From Halpernia sp048269545 (GTDB taxonomy: Bacteria; Bacteroidota; Bacteroidia; Flavobacteriales; Weeksellaceae): a DNA stretch of 64,000 nt. The notes beneath the pieces are model-generated. The model worked only from the letters and a program-made list of their open reading frames with translations. It did not search any database and was not told the origin of the DNA. The stretch lies in contig NZ_JBLXIJ010000002.1 in the NCBI RefSeq assembly GCF_048269545.1, positions 372,001 through 436,000 on the forward strand. The letters run 5' to 3'. Below, piece by piece: positions 31,344 to 40,085 of the stretch (position 1 is the first letter of the stretch; each line of letters opens with the position of its first letter). The position numbers and the translations under genes were made by a program.

Positions 31344-33329
31344 TTAAAACAAACCTTCATCCACAAAATTCGGCAAGGTCACTTTTAAATTTGGTTCATT
31401 TTCCATCGCTCTTTTAATTGCAAAAACTGAATTTTCATTTCGTGCCCAACTTCTGCGGGAAATTCCATTAGTAACATCCCAAAAAAGCATTGATTTTAAT
31501 TTTCTTTCTGCTTCTGCACTTCCGTCAAGCAACATTCCGAAACCGCCGTTGATGACTTCGCCCCAACCAACGCCGCCTCCGTTGTGAATGGAAACCCAAG
31601 TTGCACCACGAAAACTATCGCCAATGACATTTTGAATTGCCATATCTGCCGTAAATCTGGAACCGTCATAAATATTTGAAGTTTCCCGATAAGGTGAATC
31701 TGTACCAGAAACATCGTGGTGATCTCTTCCTAAAATCACTTCGCCGATTTCTCCATTTTTGATCGCATTATTAAAAGCTTCCGCAATTTTCATTCTGCCC
31801 TCTGCATCGGCGTAGAGAATTCTCGCCTGAGAACCAACTACCAAATTATTTTCTTGTGCGCCTTTTATCCAAGTAATATTATCTTGCATTTGTTGCTGAA
31901 TTTCTGCTGGAGAATTTTTCATAATTTCCTCTAAAACTTTACATGCCAATTGATCCGTTTTTTCTAAATCTTCTGGTTTTCCGCTTGCACAAACCCAACG
32001 AAACGGACCGAAACCAAAATCAAAACACATCGGTCCCATAATATCTTGCACATAACTTGGGTATTTAAACTCTCTTCCCAAAGTGGGATTTTTTGCTAAA
32101 ATATCCGCTCCCGCTCTACTCGCTTCTAATAAAAAAGCATTTCCATAATCGAAAAAATAAGTGCCTTTTGAAGTGTGTTTGTTGATTGCTTTTGCGTGTC
32201 TTCTCAAGCTTTCATAAACTTTTTCTTGAAAAAGTTCTGGGTTTTCAGCCATCATTTTATTAGAATCTTCGAAAGAAATTCCGACCGGATAATAACCACC
32301 GGCAAAAGGATTGTGAAGTGATGTTTGATCGGAACCAATATCAATTTTAATATTTTCCTTGTCAAATTTTTCCCAAACTTTCACTACATTTCCAAGATAT
32401 GCGAGCGAAACAGTTTCCTGATTTTCCTGCGCTTTTTTTACTCTAGAAACCAATTGATCTAAATCTTCATGGATTTCATCCACCCATTTTTGTTCGTGAC
32501 GAATCTTTGCGATTTTCGGATTGACTTCCGAAATCACTGTGATGCAACCTGCAATATTTCCTGCTTTTGGTTGTGCGCCGCTCATTCCGCCCAATCCGGA
32601 TGTAACAAAAAGTCCAGCTTTTGGTGATTTCTTTATTTTTCTAAATGCGTTTAAAACCGTAATTGTTGTTCCGTGAACAATTCCTTGAGGACCGATGTAC
32701 ATATAACTTCCCGCCGTCATTTGTCCGTATTGCGAAACTCCAAGTGCATTAAATTTTTCCCAATCGTCTGGTTTGGAATAATTTGGAATAACCATTCCGT
32801 TCGTCACGACAACTCGCGGTGAATCTTTCGAGGACGGAAATAATCCCATCGGATGACCAGAATACATGGTTAAAGTTTGTTCATCCGTCATTTCAGACAA
32901 ATATTTCATTGTCAAAAGATATTGCGCCCAATTTTGGAAAACCGCGCCATTTCCACCATAAGTAATAAGTTCGTGTGGATGTTGCGCAACTGCATAGTCC
33001 AAATTGTTTTGAATCATAAGCATAATTGCTTTTGCTTGTAAAGATTTTCCAGGATATTCAGAAATTGGTCTCGCTTTCATTTCATAATCTGGGCGAAAAC
33101 GGTACATATAAATTCTACCAAAATCTTCTAATTCTTGTTGAAATTCAGGTAATAATTCTGTATGGAATTTGGGTTCAAAATAGCGCAAAGCATTTTTTAA
33201 GGCAAGTTTTTTTTCTTCTTTATCGAGAATATCTTTTCGCTTTGGTGCGTGGTTTATTTGAGTATTGTAAGGTTTTATTTTTGGTAATTCTGACGGAATT
33301 CCTTTTTTAATTTGTTCTTGGAAAGTCAT
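31344..33329 (-). CDS. hutU: Urocanate hydratase
   Basis: Second step of histidine degradation: urocanate to imidazolone propionate, with tightly bound NAD+, cytosol. 661 aa. Family signatures: TYGGNGAVFQNWAQYLLTMK, MYSGHPMGLFPSS, the NAD-binding GLGGMSGAQPKA and RFTADMAIQNVIGDSFRGAT. It is longer than the roughly 550-aa proteobacterial form, as I expect for Bacteroidota. hutH and hutI are not next to it; the partner downstream is the M23-like gene. Confidence 0.95.
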   Translation of the reverse strand: MTFQEQIKKGIPSELPKIKPYNTQINHAPKRKDILDKEEKKLALKNALRYFEPKFHTELLPEFQQELEDFGRIYMYRFRPDYEMKARPISEYPGKSLQAKAIMLMIQNNLDYAVAQHPHELITYGGNGAVFQNWAQYLLTMKYLSEMTDEQTLTMYSGHPMGLFPSSKDSPRVVVTNGMVIPNYSKPDDWEKFNALGVSQYGQMTAGSYMYIGPQGIVHGTTITVLNAFRKIKKSPKAGLFVTSGLGGMSGAQPKAGNIAGCITVISEVNPKIAKIRHEQKWVDEIHEDLDQLVSRVKKAQENQETVSLAYLGNVVKVWEKFDKENIKIDIGSDQTSLHNPFAGGYYPVGISFEDSNKMMAENPELFQEKVYESLRRHAKAINKHTSKGTYFFDYGNAFLLEASRAGADILAKNPTLGREFKYPSYVQDIMGPMCFDFGFGPFRWVCASGKPEDLEKTDQLACKVLEEIMKNSPAEIQQQMQDNITWIKGAQENNLVVGSQARILYADAEGRMKIAEAFNNAIKNGEIGEVILGRDHHDVSGTDSPYRETSNIYDGSRFTADMAIQNVIGDSFRGATWVSIHNGGGVGWGEVINGGFGMLLDGSAEAERKLKSMLFWDVTNGISRRSWARNENSVFAIKRAMENEPNLKVTLPNFVDEGLF

Positions 33330-33494
33330 TGTTGAAAATTTGAAATTCTTTTGGCTTAAAGATATTCAATTAAAAAAAGATTACCAAAAATTTCAATTTT
33401 TTCTGGCAGATTTTACAAATTGAACAAATTTTTTTAATCAACACTCTACCTCAATTTAATTTAATAGTAAACAAAACTCCATTTAATTCCATCA

Positions 33495-33525
33495 AAAAAT
33501 AAAAAACCCGAGCTTTTTAGCCCGG
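33495..33525 (-). terminator. Minus-strand terminator after the acidic protein gene
   Basis: On the minus strand CCGGGCT, a 4-nt loop and AGCTCGG (one G-T pair) are followed by a long T run. It lies about 140 bp after the stop of the small acidic gene, beyond the inverted repeat. Confidence 0.7.
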
Positions 33526-33540
33526 ATTGAAATGGAAATC

Positions 33541-33605
33541 CTGTTATTGCGAGCTGCGGTCAATTTCTAATCAACGGATTGCTTTTGTTTTGCTCGCAAT
33601 GACAG
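33541..33605. repeat. Interspersed-type inverted repeat (ATTGCGAGC...GCTCGCAAT)
   Basis: CTGTTATTGCGAGC (33541-33554) and GCTCGCAATGACAG (33592-33605) match as inverted arms at 13 of 14 positions. The GC-rich motif TCATTGCGAGC is familiar to me from dispersed intergenic repeats in bacteria, Bacteroidota included. Only one copy is in this window. Confidence 0.6.
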
Positions 33606-33663
33606 ATTGTAATGGAAAGCCGGAACAATTTCCAAGAAAACTGAAACCGATTTGCTTCAAATT

Positions 33664-33954
33664 TTAAGAAATTAAATCTTCATTAATTTCTTCATGGTTG
33701 TCATTATTATCGCTTGTACTATAATAATTATTTTCTTCATCTTCAGAACCCACTTCTTCTTGCGCATTATCCAATTCAGAACCAGGAACATCCAAATTTT
33801 CTTCCATATTATCGTTCAAATCTTCATTTTCTTCAAGCGTACCATTTGGATCAATGGAAGTATGTGTTTCTTGATTGAAGATATCTTCAGATTTCGGATA
33901 ATTTATTTTTTTTAAATTTTCGTTTTGCTCTTTGAGATTATTTTCAGTATTCAT
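33664..33954 (-). CDS. Small highly acidic protein, unknown
   Basis: About 96 aa when started at the ATG at 33954 (MNTENNLKEQNENLKKINYP). The open frame runs further upstream, but that part is hydrophobic and compositionally different, so I prefer the internal start. The rest is dominated by Glu, Asp, Asn and Ser (ENEDLNDNMEENL, EEVGSEDEENN) and probably disordered. No motif. Similar acidic proteins are common in Flavobacteriia, and I know no function. Confidence 0.6.
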   Translation of the reverse strand: MNTENNLKEQNENLKKINYPKSEDIFNQETHTSIDPNGTLEENEDLNDNMEENLDVPGSELDNAQEEVGSEDEENNYYSTSDNNDNHEEINEDLIS

Positions 33955-34128
33955 AATATAATTTTTAAGATTTATAACAAATCTTTTGCCACAAATTATT
34001 CTCACAATTTGAGACAAATTCAAACAAATAAAGATTATAATTTCAAAAAAATAGCATTTATAAAATTTTTGTAGATTATAGTTAATCATTTTAAAATTTT
34101 ATTTGATATTTGTAGTTAATTTTAAAAT

Positions 34129-35106
34129 ATGACAAAAACGAACGCTTACATAAAAGGAACGGGATCTTATTTACCACCAAAAATTTTAAAAAATGATTTT
34201 TTCGAAGCTGTAGGTTCTTCTGATGAATGGATTTTTAAAAATTTAGGAATTAAAGAAAGAAGAATTGCAGTAGGCGAAGTAACAAGTGATTTGGCTTATA
34301 AAGCAGGTTTAAAGGCTTTAGAAGGAACAAATGTGAAACCAGAAAATATTGATTTAATTATTGTCGCCACTTCTACTCCCGACAGACAAGCGCCTTCTAC
34401 GGCGTGTTTTGTACAAGAAAAGATGGGTGCTTTTCAAGCAGTGGCTTTTGATATTTCGGCCGTTTGTTCTGGTGGACTTTATGGAATTGCAATTGCGTGC
34501 CAATTTGTACAAACTGGAATGTATAAAAATGTTTTGGTAATTGGAGCGGATACTTTTTCCACGATTACTGATTGGGAAAGAAAAGATTCTGTATTTTTCG
34601 GCGACGGAGCAGGTGCAATTTTAATCTCCGCAACTAGCGAAGATAAAGGTTTCTTTGATTTTAAATTACACGCAGATGGACGTGGAAAATTACATTTTAA
34701 TATTCCTGCAGGTGGTTGCGAAATTCCTGCATCAGTAGAAACTTTAAAAAACAGACAGCATTTTTTCCAAATGAATGGAAAGGAAGTTTACAACACCGCG
34801 ACAAAAGTTTTACCCGAGGTAATTACAGAAATTCTAGGAGCAAATCATTTAACTTCAGACAATGTTGATTGGGTAATTCCGCACCAACCAAGTATTAGAA
34901 TTTTACAGGAAACTGCAAGAAAAGTTAATATTCCCTTCGAAAAAGTAATGACAAATATGGATAAATATGCAAATACTTCGGGCGGAACAATCCCAATTGT
35001 TTTAGATGAAACCTTCAAAAGCGGAAAAATAAAACCTGGAAATCTATTACTTTTTGCAGCCGTAGGTTCTGGTTGGACTTGGGGAACGGCGCTTTATAAA
35101 GCGTAA
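34129..35106 (+). CDS. fabH: 3-oxoacyl-ACP synthase III family protein (FabH-like)
   Basis: Ketosynthase III fold, 325 aa, which starts fatty-acid synthesis by condensing acyl-CoA with malonyl-ACP. The catalytic triad is visible: Cys113 in AVCSGGLYGI, His252 in VIPHQPSIR and Asn282 in YANTSGGTIP. It is followed after 86 bp by an enoyl-ACP reductase gene, which supports a fatty-acid role. The -7 region before it (TGATATTTG) is one base off consensus. The genome may hold other FabH copies, so a specialised acyl-priming role is possible. Confidence 0.9.
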   Translation: MTKTNAYIKGTGSYLPPKILKNDFFEAVGSSDEWIFKNLGIKERRIAVGEVTSDLAYKAGLKALEGTNVKPENIDLIIVATSTPDRQAPSTACFVQEKMGAFQAVAFDISAVCSGGLYGIAIACQFVQTGMYKNVLVIGADTFSTITDWERKDSVFFGDGAGAILISATSEDKGFFDFKLHADGRGKLHFNIPAGGCEIPASVETLKNRQHFFQMNGKEVYNTATKVLPEVITEILGANHLTSDNVDWVIPHQPSIRILQETARKVNIPFEKVMTNMDKYANTSGGTIPIVLDETFKSGKIKPGNLLLFAAVGSGWTWGTALYKA

Positions 35107-35107
35107 A

Positions 35108-35187
35108 GTTGTTCAGTTGTTCAGTTGTCCAGAAATTATTAAAAAAACTTTTTACTTTTTACTTTATATTTTTTACTTTTTACTTTA
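35108..35187 (+). repeat. Simple repeats in the fabH-fabI spacer
   Basis: Two motifs in one spacer: three near-exact copies of GTTGTTCA (35108-35131), then two 19-bp copies of CTTTTTACTTTTTACTTTA (35148-35166 and 35169-35187, one mismatch). A related T/ACTT tract lies at 56771-56795 before rbfA. Confidence 0.6.
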
Positions 35188-35192
35188 AAATT

Positions 35193-36017
35193 ATGCTTTC
35201 AAATCAAACTTTTTTAATCACTGGAATTGCAGATGAAAATTCATTAGCTATGAAAATAGCAGAAAAAGTGCTGCAAAATAATGGAAACGTTGTTTGCACT
35301 GGACTTGGCGTCACACCATTTCACAAAAATTTATCTGAAAAAGCAAAGGATTTTTTAAATAAAAATTATGCAGATTTTGATAATGCAGTGAAAAAAGTTT
35401 TAGGAAATAATGTTTATACCACACCTTTAGATGTTACTTTGCCTAAAAGTTTACAGTTTTTAGCACATGATTTAAAAGAAAAAAATATTCCTATTAATGG
35501 TTTTTTACACGCCATTGCAATGGATAAAACAATCAGAAATAAATCTGTAAAACCAATGTTGGAAGTTACTGCAGAAGAATTTAATGACACTATGAATGTT
35601 TCTGCATTTTCATTGATTTCACTTTGCCACGCTTTATTGGATAATGGCGTTCTCCAAAACGGCGCTTCAATTGTGTCTTTAAGTTATATCGCTGCAGAAA
35701 AAGTTTCATTTTTTCCATATATTAATATGAGTATTGCAAAAGCAGCATTAGAAAGATTAACGATTGAAATGGCTTATGAATTGGGAAATAAATACGGAAT
35801 CAGAGCAAATGCTTTGAGATTTTCACCTTATATGGGAAGTAAAGCAGGAAATGCGACGTTGAAAGACGAAGATGTTGCAAGAGCTCATCGATTAAGTCCG
35901 CTTGGAAATGCTTTGCCAGAAGATTTAGCGCATGAAGTGGTTCATCTTTTCCGTAAAGAAACTAGAATTACAGGTGAAATTCGGCATGTTGATGGAGGTT
36001 TTCATATTATGGGATAA
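35193..36017 (+). CDS. fabI: Enoyl-ACP reductase FabI-like (SDR family)
   Basis: 274-aa short-chain dehydrogenase that reduces enoyl-ACP in the last step of each fatty-acid elongation cycle. Seen: the FabI-type nucleotide motif GIADENSLAMKIA near residue 11, and the active site Y176-x6-K183 in YINMSIAKAAL, plus the C-terminal GEIRHVDGGFHIMG. The start is the ATG at 35193; the frame is open to 35109, but that part is repeat DNA. It lies downstream of fabH. Motifs are close to FabI, although its sequence is divergent. Confidence 0.87.
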   Translation: MLSNQTFLITGIADENSLAMKIAEKVLQNNGNVVCTGLGVTPFHKNLSEKAKDFLNKNYADFDNAVKKVLGNNVYTTPLDVTLPKSLQFLAHDLKEKNIPINGFLHAIAMDKTIRNKSVKPMLEVTAEEFNDTMNVSAFSLISLCHALLDNGVLQNGASIVSLSYIAAEKVSFFPYINMSIAKAALERLTIEMAYELGNKYGIRANALRFSPYMGSKAGNATLKDEDVARAHRLSPLGNALPEDLAHEVVHLFRKETRITGEIRHVDGGFHIMG

Positions 36018-36065
36018 AATCAAAATTTTAAATTCTAAATTTTAGATTTGAATTAAATTCCATCT

Positions 36066-36716
36066 TTAAAGATTTGTATCACCTAACATTGGTACGAATT
36101 TATAAATTCCAAATTCTTCTTTTTGAATTTTATTTTCTGAAATTTTTGTAAATCTGTATAAAATTTGCTCATCAGTTTTTCCTAAAGGAATGACCATTTT
36201 CCCGCCGATTTTTAGTTGATGTAATAATTCTTGTGGTAAATTTTCTGCACCACAAGTCACTAAAATTTTATCAAAAGGTGCAAAAGTTGGAAGTCCCAAG
36301 AAACCATCACCAAAACTTTGAAATTTCGGACGACAATTTAATTCCTTAAATTTCTTTTTAGAATAATCAAATAAATCTTTTTGTCTTTCAATAGTAAAAA
36401 CCACAGCGTGCATTTTCATTAAAACCATTGTTTGATAACCGCAACCAGTTCCGATTTCCAAGACTTTTTCGTCTTTATTAATTTCTAAAAGTTCGGTTTG
36501 TTCGGCAACTGTTGATGGATGCGAAATTGTTTGTTGCGCAGCGATGGGAAATGCGCGGTCTTCATAGGCAAATTCTTCAAAGATACTTTGTATAAATAAA
36601 TGTCGCGGCACATCATTCATTGCTTTTAAAACATTTTCATCTGAAATCCCGATTTTCTCCCGAAGATATTCTACTAAAAATTTTCGTTTGCCTTTATGTA
36701 CAAAAGAATCCGTCAT
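36066..36716 (-). CDS. pcm: Protein-L-isoaspartate O-methyltransferase
   Basis: 216-aa SAM-dependent repair enzyme that methylates damaged isoaspartyl residues. The SAM motif VLEIGTGCGYQTMVL and FDKILVTCGAENLP are clear, as is the N-terminal FAYEDRAFPIAAQQTISHPS substrate segment. Its -7 box ends 4 nt before the ATG, so it is expected to be leaderless. Monocistronic and convergent with fabI. Confidence 0.95.
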   Translation of the reverse strand: MTDSFVHKGKRKFLVEYLREKIGISDENVLKAMNDVPRHLFIQSIFEEFAYEDRAFPIAAQQTISHPSTVAEQTELLEINKDEKVLEIGTGCGYQTMVLMKMHAVVFTIERQKDLFDYSKKKFKELNCRPKFQSFGDGFLGLPTFAPFDKILVTCGAENLPQELLHQLKIGGKMVIPLGKTDEQILYRFTKISENKIQKEEFGIYKFVPMLGDTNL

Positions 36717-36720
36717 ATTA

Positions 36721-36728
36721 CAAAAATA
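36721..36728 (-). promoter_or_regulatory. -7 box of pcm (leaderless type)
   Basis: On the minus strand this reads TATTTTTG, a perfect TAnnTTTG, 4 nt before the start codon. Confidence 0.55.
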
Positions 36729-36741
36729 GCAATTTTAGATG

Positions 36742-36791
36742 GAAGTTGGAAGATGGAAAATGGAAAATGAACTTGTAAAACTTCCAACTTC
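36742..36791. repeat. Inverted repeat between pcm and the oxidoreductase gene
   Basis: GAAGTTGGAAG (36742-36752) and CTTCCAACTTC (36781-36791) are perfect 11-bp complements with purine-rich GGAAAATGGAAAA-type repeats between them. Confidence 0.5.
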
Positions 36792-36849
36792 ACTCTTCTT
36801 TCTTCCATCACTTTTATTATCTTTACAAAACTTAAAAAATTAAAATTTT

Positions 36850-37812
36850 ATGTTGAAAGCAGGTTTAGTTGGTGCAGGACATTTGGGAAAAATTCATTTA
36901 AAACTTCTTAATCAATCTGAAAAATATAATTTAATTGGTTTTCACGATAAAGATGTGGAAAATGGTAAAAAATTAGAAGCAGAATTTGGCTATAAATATT
37001 TTGAAAATTTCGATGAATTATTATCACAAATTGAAATGCTTGATATTGTAACTCCGACTTTATACCATTACGATTTTGCAATGAAAGCAATAAAAAATAG
37101 AATTCCATTTTTTATCGAAAAACCTGTGACACAAAATTTAAAGGAAGCAGAGGAAATTCTTTTTAAATGTAGAGAATTTGGAATTAAAGCCCAGGTTGGA
37201 CATGTTGAAAGATACAATCCCGCTTTCATTGGGTCAAAAGATTACATTAAAAACCCGATGTTTATTGAGATCCACCGCTTGGCTGAATTTAATCCGCGAG
37301 GAACTGATGTTTCTGTGGTTCTGGATTTAATGATTCACGATTTGGATATTTTATTGAGTTTGGTAAAATCTAAAGTAAAAGAAATTCATGCTTCAGGCGT
37401 TTCTGTGGTTTCAAAATCTCCGGATATTTGTAATGCGAGAATTGAGTTTGAAAATGGTTGCGTTGCAAATTTAACGACTTCCAGAATTTCTATGAAAGCG
37501 ATGCGAAAATCTAGGTTTTTTCAGAAAGACGCTTATATTTCTGTTGATTTTCTTGAGAAAAAATCTGAAGTCATTCGTATGAAAGAAGCACCAGAAAATC
37601 CGTCTGATTTTGATATGATTATTGAAAATGCGGAAGGCGAAAAAAACCAGATTATTTTTGAATATCCGCCGATTACTCCGAACAATGCTATTTTAGATGA
37701 ACTCGAAAGTTTTGCAGATTCTATCACAGAAAATAAAAATGTAGAAGTTTCTTTGGAAGATGGAACGGAGGCTTTGAAAGTGGCTTTGGAAATTGTGAAG
37801 ATGATTAGTTAG
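36850..37812 (+). CDS. Gfo/Idh/MocA family oxidoreductase
   Basis: 320-aa NAD(P)-dependent dehydrogenase. N-terminal Rossmann fold with GLVGAGHLGKIHLKLL (residues about 5-20) and the family's EKPVT motif (near residue 97, FFIEKPVTQNL). The C-terminal domain has VGHVERYNPAF and DLMIHDLDILLSL. Substrates in this family are usually sugars or cyclitols; the one here is unknown. It is the first gene of a tight run with gaps of 12, -4, 22 and 5 bp up to the phosphoethanolamine transferase. Confidence 0.9.
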   Translation: MLKAGLVGAGHLGKIHLKLLNQSEKYNLIGFHDKDVENGKKLEAEFGYKYFENFDELLSQIEMLDIVTPTLYHYDFAMKAIKNRIPFFIEKPVTQNLKEAEEILFKCREFGIKAQVGHVERYNPAFIGSKDYIKNPMFIEIHRLAEFNPRGTDVSVVLDLMIHDLDILLSLVKSKVKEIHASGVSVVSKSPDICNARIEFENGCVANLTTSRISMKAMRKSRFFQKDAYISVDFLEKKSEVIRMKEAPENPSDFDMIIENAEGEKNQIIFEYPPITPNNAILDELESFADSITENKNVEVSLEDGTEALKVALEIVKMIS

Positions 37813-37824
37813 AATTTCAAACAA

Positions 37825-38265
37825 ATGAAAAAACGTTTTTCAAATTTAAATGTATTTTTAGTTATAATTCTAGCTTTACAACTTACCTTCTGTATTTTCA
37901 GATTGTATTATGAGTTTTTAAGCATTCAGATTTGGTTTAATCTTTCTAAAAATAATCCAGTAGAATTTCAAGAAATAAAGTTTTCATATTTAAGGATTAT
38001 TTTAAATTTCATTTTTCCATTTATTTTATGTCTTTTTGGAATTTTTGGTTTTGTTCTAATTTTAAAACAAAAGAAATTTGGCTTTCTTTTGAGTTTCTTA
38101 TTTTGGCTTTCTTTTTTAATATTTTCTTTAACTTTTTTAAATTCAGAAATGCATTTAAAAAATATTGAATATGTTTATCTTATATTTATTAACGTAGCAA
38201 TTGCGAGTGCCACTATTTATTTAGGCAAGAAAACAAAACATCTATTTTTTAAAACTGATATATGA
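37825..38265 (+). CDS. Small membrane protein, unknown
   Basis: 146 aa with four predicted transmembrane helices (NVFLVIILALQLTFCIFRLY, LRIILNFIFPFILCLFGIFG, FGFLLSFLFWLSFLIFSLTF, YLIFINVAIASATIYLG). No recognisable family. It overlaps the beta-lactamase start by 4 bp (ATGA type), so both are translated from one mRNA. Position alone gives no function. Confidence 0.7.
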   Translation: MKKRFSNLNVFLVIILALQLTFCIFRLYYEFLSIQIWFNLSKNNPVEFQEIKFSYLRIILNFIFPFILCLFGIFGFVLILKQKKFGFLLSFLFWLSFLIFSLTFLNSEMHLKNIEYVYLIFINVAIASATIYLGKKTKHLFFKTDI

Positions 38266-39164
38266 AAAACATTATTATCTTATTTCTCTTTTTTTTCTCC
38301 TCTTCATGCAAAGAAAAAAAATCAAATATTCAAAATAAATCCGATTTAAAAACCGAAATCCAAAATATTATTAAAGGTAAAAACGCAACAGTTGCCGTTT
38401 CTGTCTTAAGTTTTGAAAAAGCATTTTCTTTTGATATTAATGGTGATAAGCATTTACCGATGCAAAGTGTCTTCAAATTTCATATTGCTTTGGCAGTTTT
38501 AAATTTAGTTGATGAAGGAAAATTAAATTTAAAACAAAAAATATTCATTAAAAAAGCGGATCTTTTAGAAAATACCTGGAGCCCAATTCGCGAGAAATAT
38601 CCAAGTGGAAATGTAGAATTAACTTTAGCGGAAATTATAAAATACACCGTTGCACAAAGCGATAATAATGGTTGCGATATTCTACTAAAATTAATTGGCG
38701 GCACAAAAACCGTTCAGGATTTTATGAATTCTAAAGGCGTAAAAGATTTTCAAATAAAATTTAATGAAGAAGAGATGCATCAAGATTGGAACGCACAATA
38801 TGAAAATTATAGTTCTACGGATTCGATTGTAAAACTTTTAAAAGAATTTTACGACAATAAAATTATTTCCAAATCTTCTACGGATTTCCTGATGAAAATT
38901 ATGATTGAAACAACAACCGGGAAAAATAAATTGAAAGGAAGTTTGCCTAAAAATACTCTGCTTGCACACAAAACTGGTTCTTCTGGCAAAAATGATTTGG
39001 GCTTAACTGGCGCAGAAAATGATATGGGAATTGTAACTTTGCCAAATGGAAATCATTACGCAATCTGTGTTTTTGTGAGTAATTCCACAGAAGATCAAAA
39101 AACAAACGAAGAAATAATTGCAGAAATTTCTAAACTAACTTTTGATTATTTAAATAAAAATTAA
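38262..39164 (+). CDS. Class A beta-lactamase, subclass A2-like, lipoprotein
   Basis: 300-aa serine beta-lactamase of the periplasm. Signal peptide with a Cys16 after SSS, so probably lipid-anchored. Active-site motifs: S69-V-F-K72, S133-D-N135, the omega-loop EEEMHQDWNAQYENY and the KTG triad at 237-239. The omega-loop sequence points to the CGA/CIA/CME/PER-like A2 branch known from Chryseobacterium and relatives. It sits inside a metabolic gene run with no mobile-element signs, so it looks intrinsic. Substrate range cannot be predicted. Confidence 0.92.
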   Translation: MKNIIILFLFFFSSSCKEKKSNIQNKSDLKTEIQNIIKGKNATVAVSVLSFEKAFSFDINGDKHLPMQSVFKFHIALAVLNLVDEGKLNLKQKIFIKKADLLENTWSPIREKYPSGNVELTLAEIIKYTVAQSDNNGCDILLKLIGGTKTVQDFMNSKGVKDFQIKFNEEEMHQDWNAQYENYSSTDSIVKLLKEFYDNKIISKSSTDFLMKIMIETTTGKNKLKGSLPKNTLLAHKTGSSGKNDLGLTGAENDMGIVTLPNGNHYAICVFVSNSTEDQKTNEEIIAEISKLTFDYLNKN

Positions 39165-39186
39165 AAAAAATATAAATAAAATAATT

Positions 39187-40080
39187 ATGATAAAGAACAT
39201 CGTTGTAATCGGCGCTGGAACAATGGGAAACGGGATTGCACATACTTTTGCACAGAAAAATTTTAAAGTCACTTTGGTTGATGTAAAACCTGGAAACATT
39301 GAAAAAGGAATTGAAACCATTGCTAAAAATCTTGACAGAATGCTTGCAAAAGAAAAAATTTCTGAAGATGAAAAAAATCAAACTTTAGCAAATATTTCAA
39401 AATCAACAAACTTATCTGAAGTAGCAAAAAGTGCTGATTTAATTGTAGAAGCAGCGACAGAAAATCTAGATTTAAAACTGAAAATTTTCACACAGATGAA
39501 TGAATTTGCTCCAGAAAATTGCATTCTGGCGACGAATACTTCTTCCATTTCTATTACAAAAATTGCAGCAGCAACTTCTCGTCCAGATAAAGTAATCGGA
39601 ATGCACTTTATGAATCCAGTTCCAGTTATGAAATTAGTAGAGATCATCAAAGGTTATTCTACTTCCCAACAAACTTTTGAGTCTATTTTTGAAATGTCAA
39701 AAACTTTAGGAAAAGTTCCCGTTGAAGTGAATGATTATCCAGGTTTTGTGGCAAACAGAATTCTGATGCCTATGATAAACGAAGCCATAGAAACGCTTTA
39801 TAACGGCGTTGCCGGTGTTGAAGAAATTGATACCGTGATGAAATTGGGAATGGCGCATCCAATGGGACCTTTGCAATTGGCAGATTTTATTGGACTTGAT
39901 GTTTGTCTTGCAATTTTAAATGTTATGTATGACGGTTTTAAAAATCCAAAATATGCACCAAATCCACTTTTAGTAAATATGGTAATGGCGGGCAAAAAAG
40001 GCGTGAAATCTGGAGAAGGTTTTTATGATTATTCTGAAAGTAAAAAAGCAGAAAAAGTGGCGAAAATGTTTCTTAAATAA
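39187..40080 (+). CDS. hbd: 3-hydroxyacyl-CoA (3-hydroxybutyryl-CoA) dehydrogenase
   Basis: 297-aa NAD(P)-dependent enzyme interconverting 3-hydroxyacyl-CoA and 3-oxoacyl-CoA. Rossmann motif VIGAGTMGNGIAHTFA at the N-terminus; catalytic region MHFMNPVPVMKLVEII with its His; VNDYPGFVANRILMPMINEA; C-terminal GMAHPMGPLQLADFIGLD. Normal length for the short single-domain type. It follows the beta-lactamase by 22 bp and precedes the phosphoethanolamine transferase by 5 bp. Confidence 0.94.
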   Translation: MIKNIVVIGAGTMGNGIAHTFAQKNFKVTLVDVKPGNIEKGIETIAKNLDRMLAKEKISEDEKNQTLANISKSTNLSEVAKSADLIVEAATENLDLKLKIFTQMNEFAPENCILATNTSSISITKIAAATSRPDKVIGMHFMNPVPVMKLVEIIKGYSTSQQTFESIFEMSKTLGKVPVEVNDYPGFVANRILMPMINEAIETLYNGVAGVEEIDTVMKLGMAHPMGPLQLADFIGLDVCLAILNVMYDGFKNPKYAPNPLLVNMVMAGKKGVKSGEGFYDYSESKKAEKVAKMFLK

Positions 40081-40085
40081 AATTC

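Larger units (their letters stand above)
33330..33663. other. 334-bp gene-free spacer with terminator and interspersed palindrome
   Basis: No ORF is supported. From left to right: an AT-rich hutU upstream region with a near-consensus -7 box (TATCTTTA on the minus strand around 33357-33364), a minus-strand terminator (33495-33525), then a mobile-looking inverted repeat (33541-33605). Confidence 0.55.
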
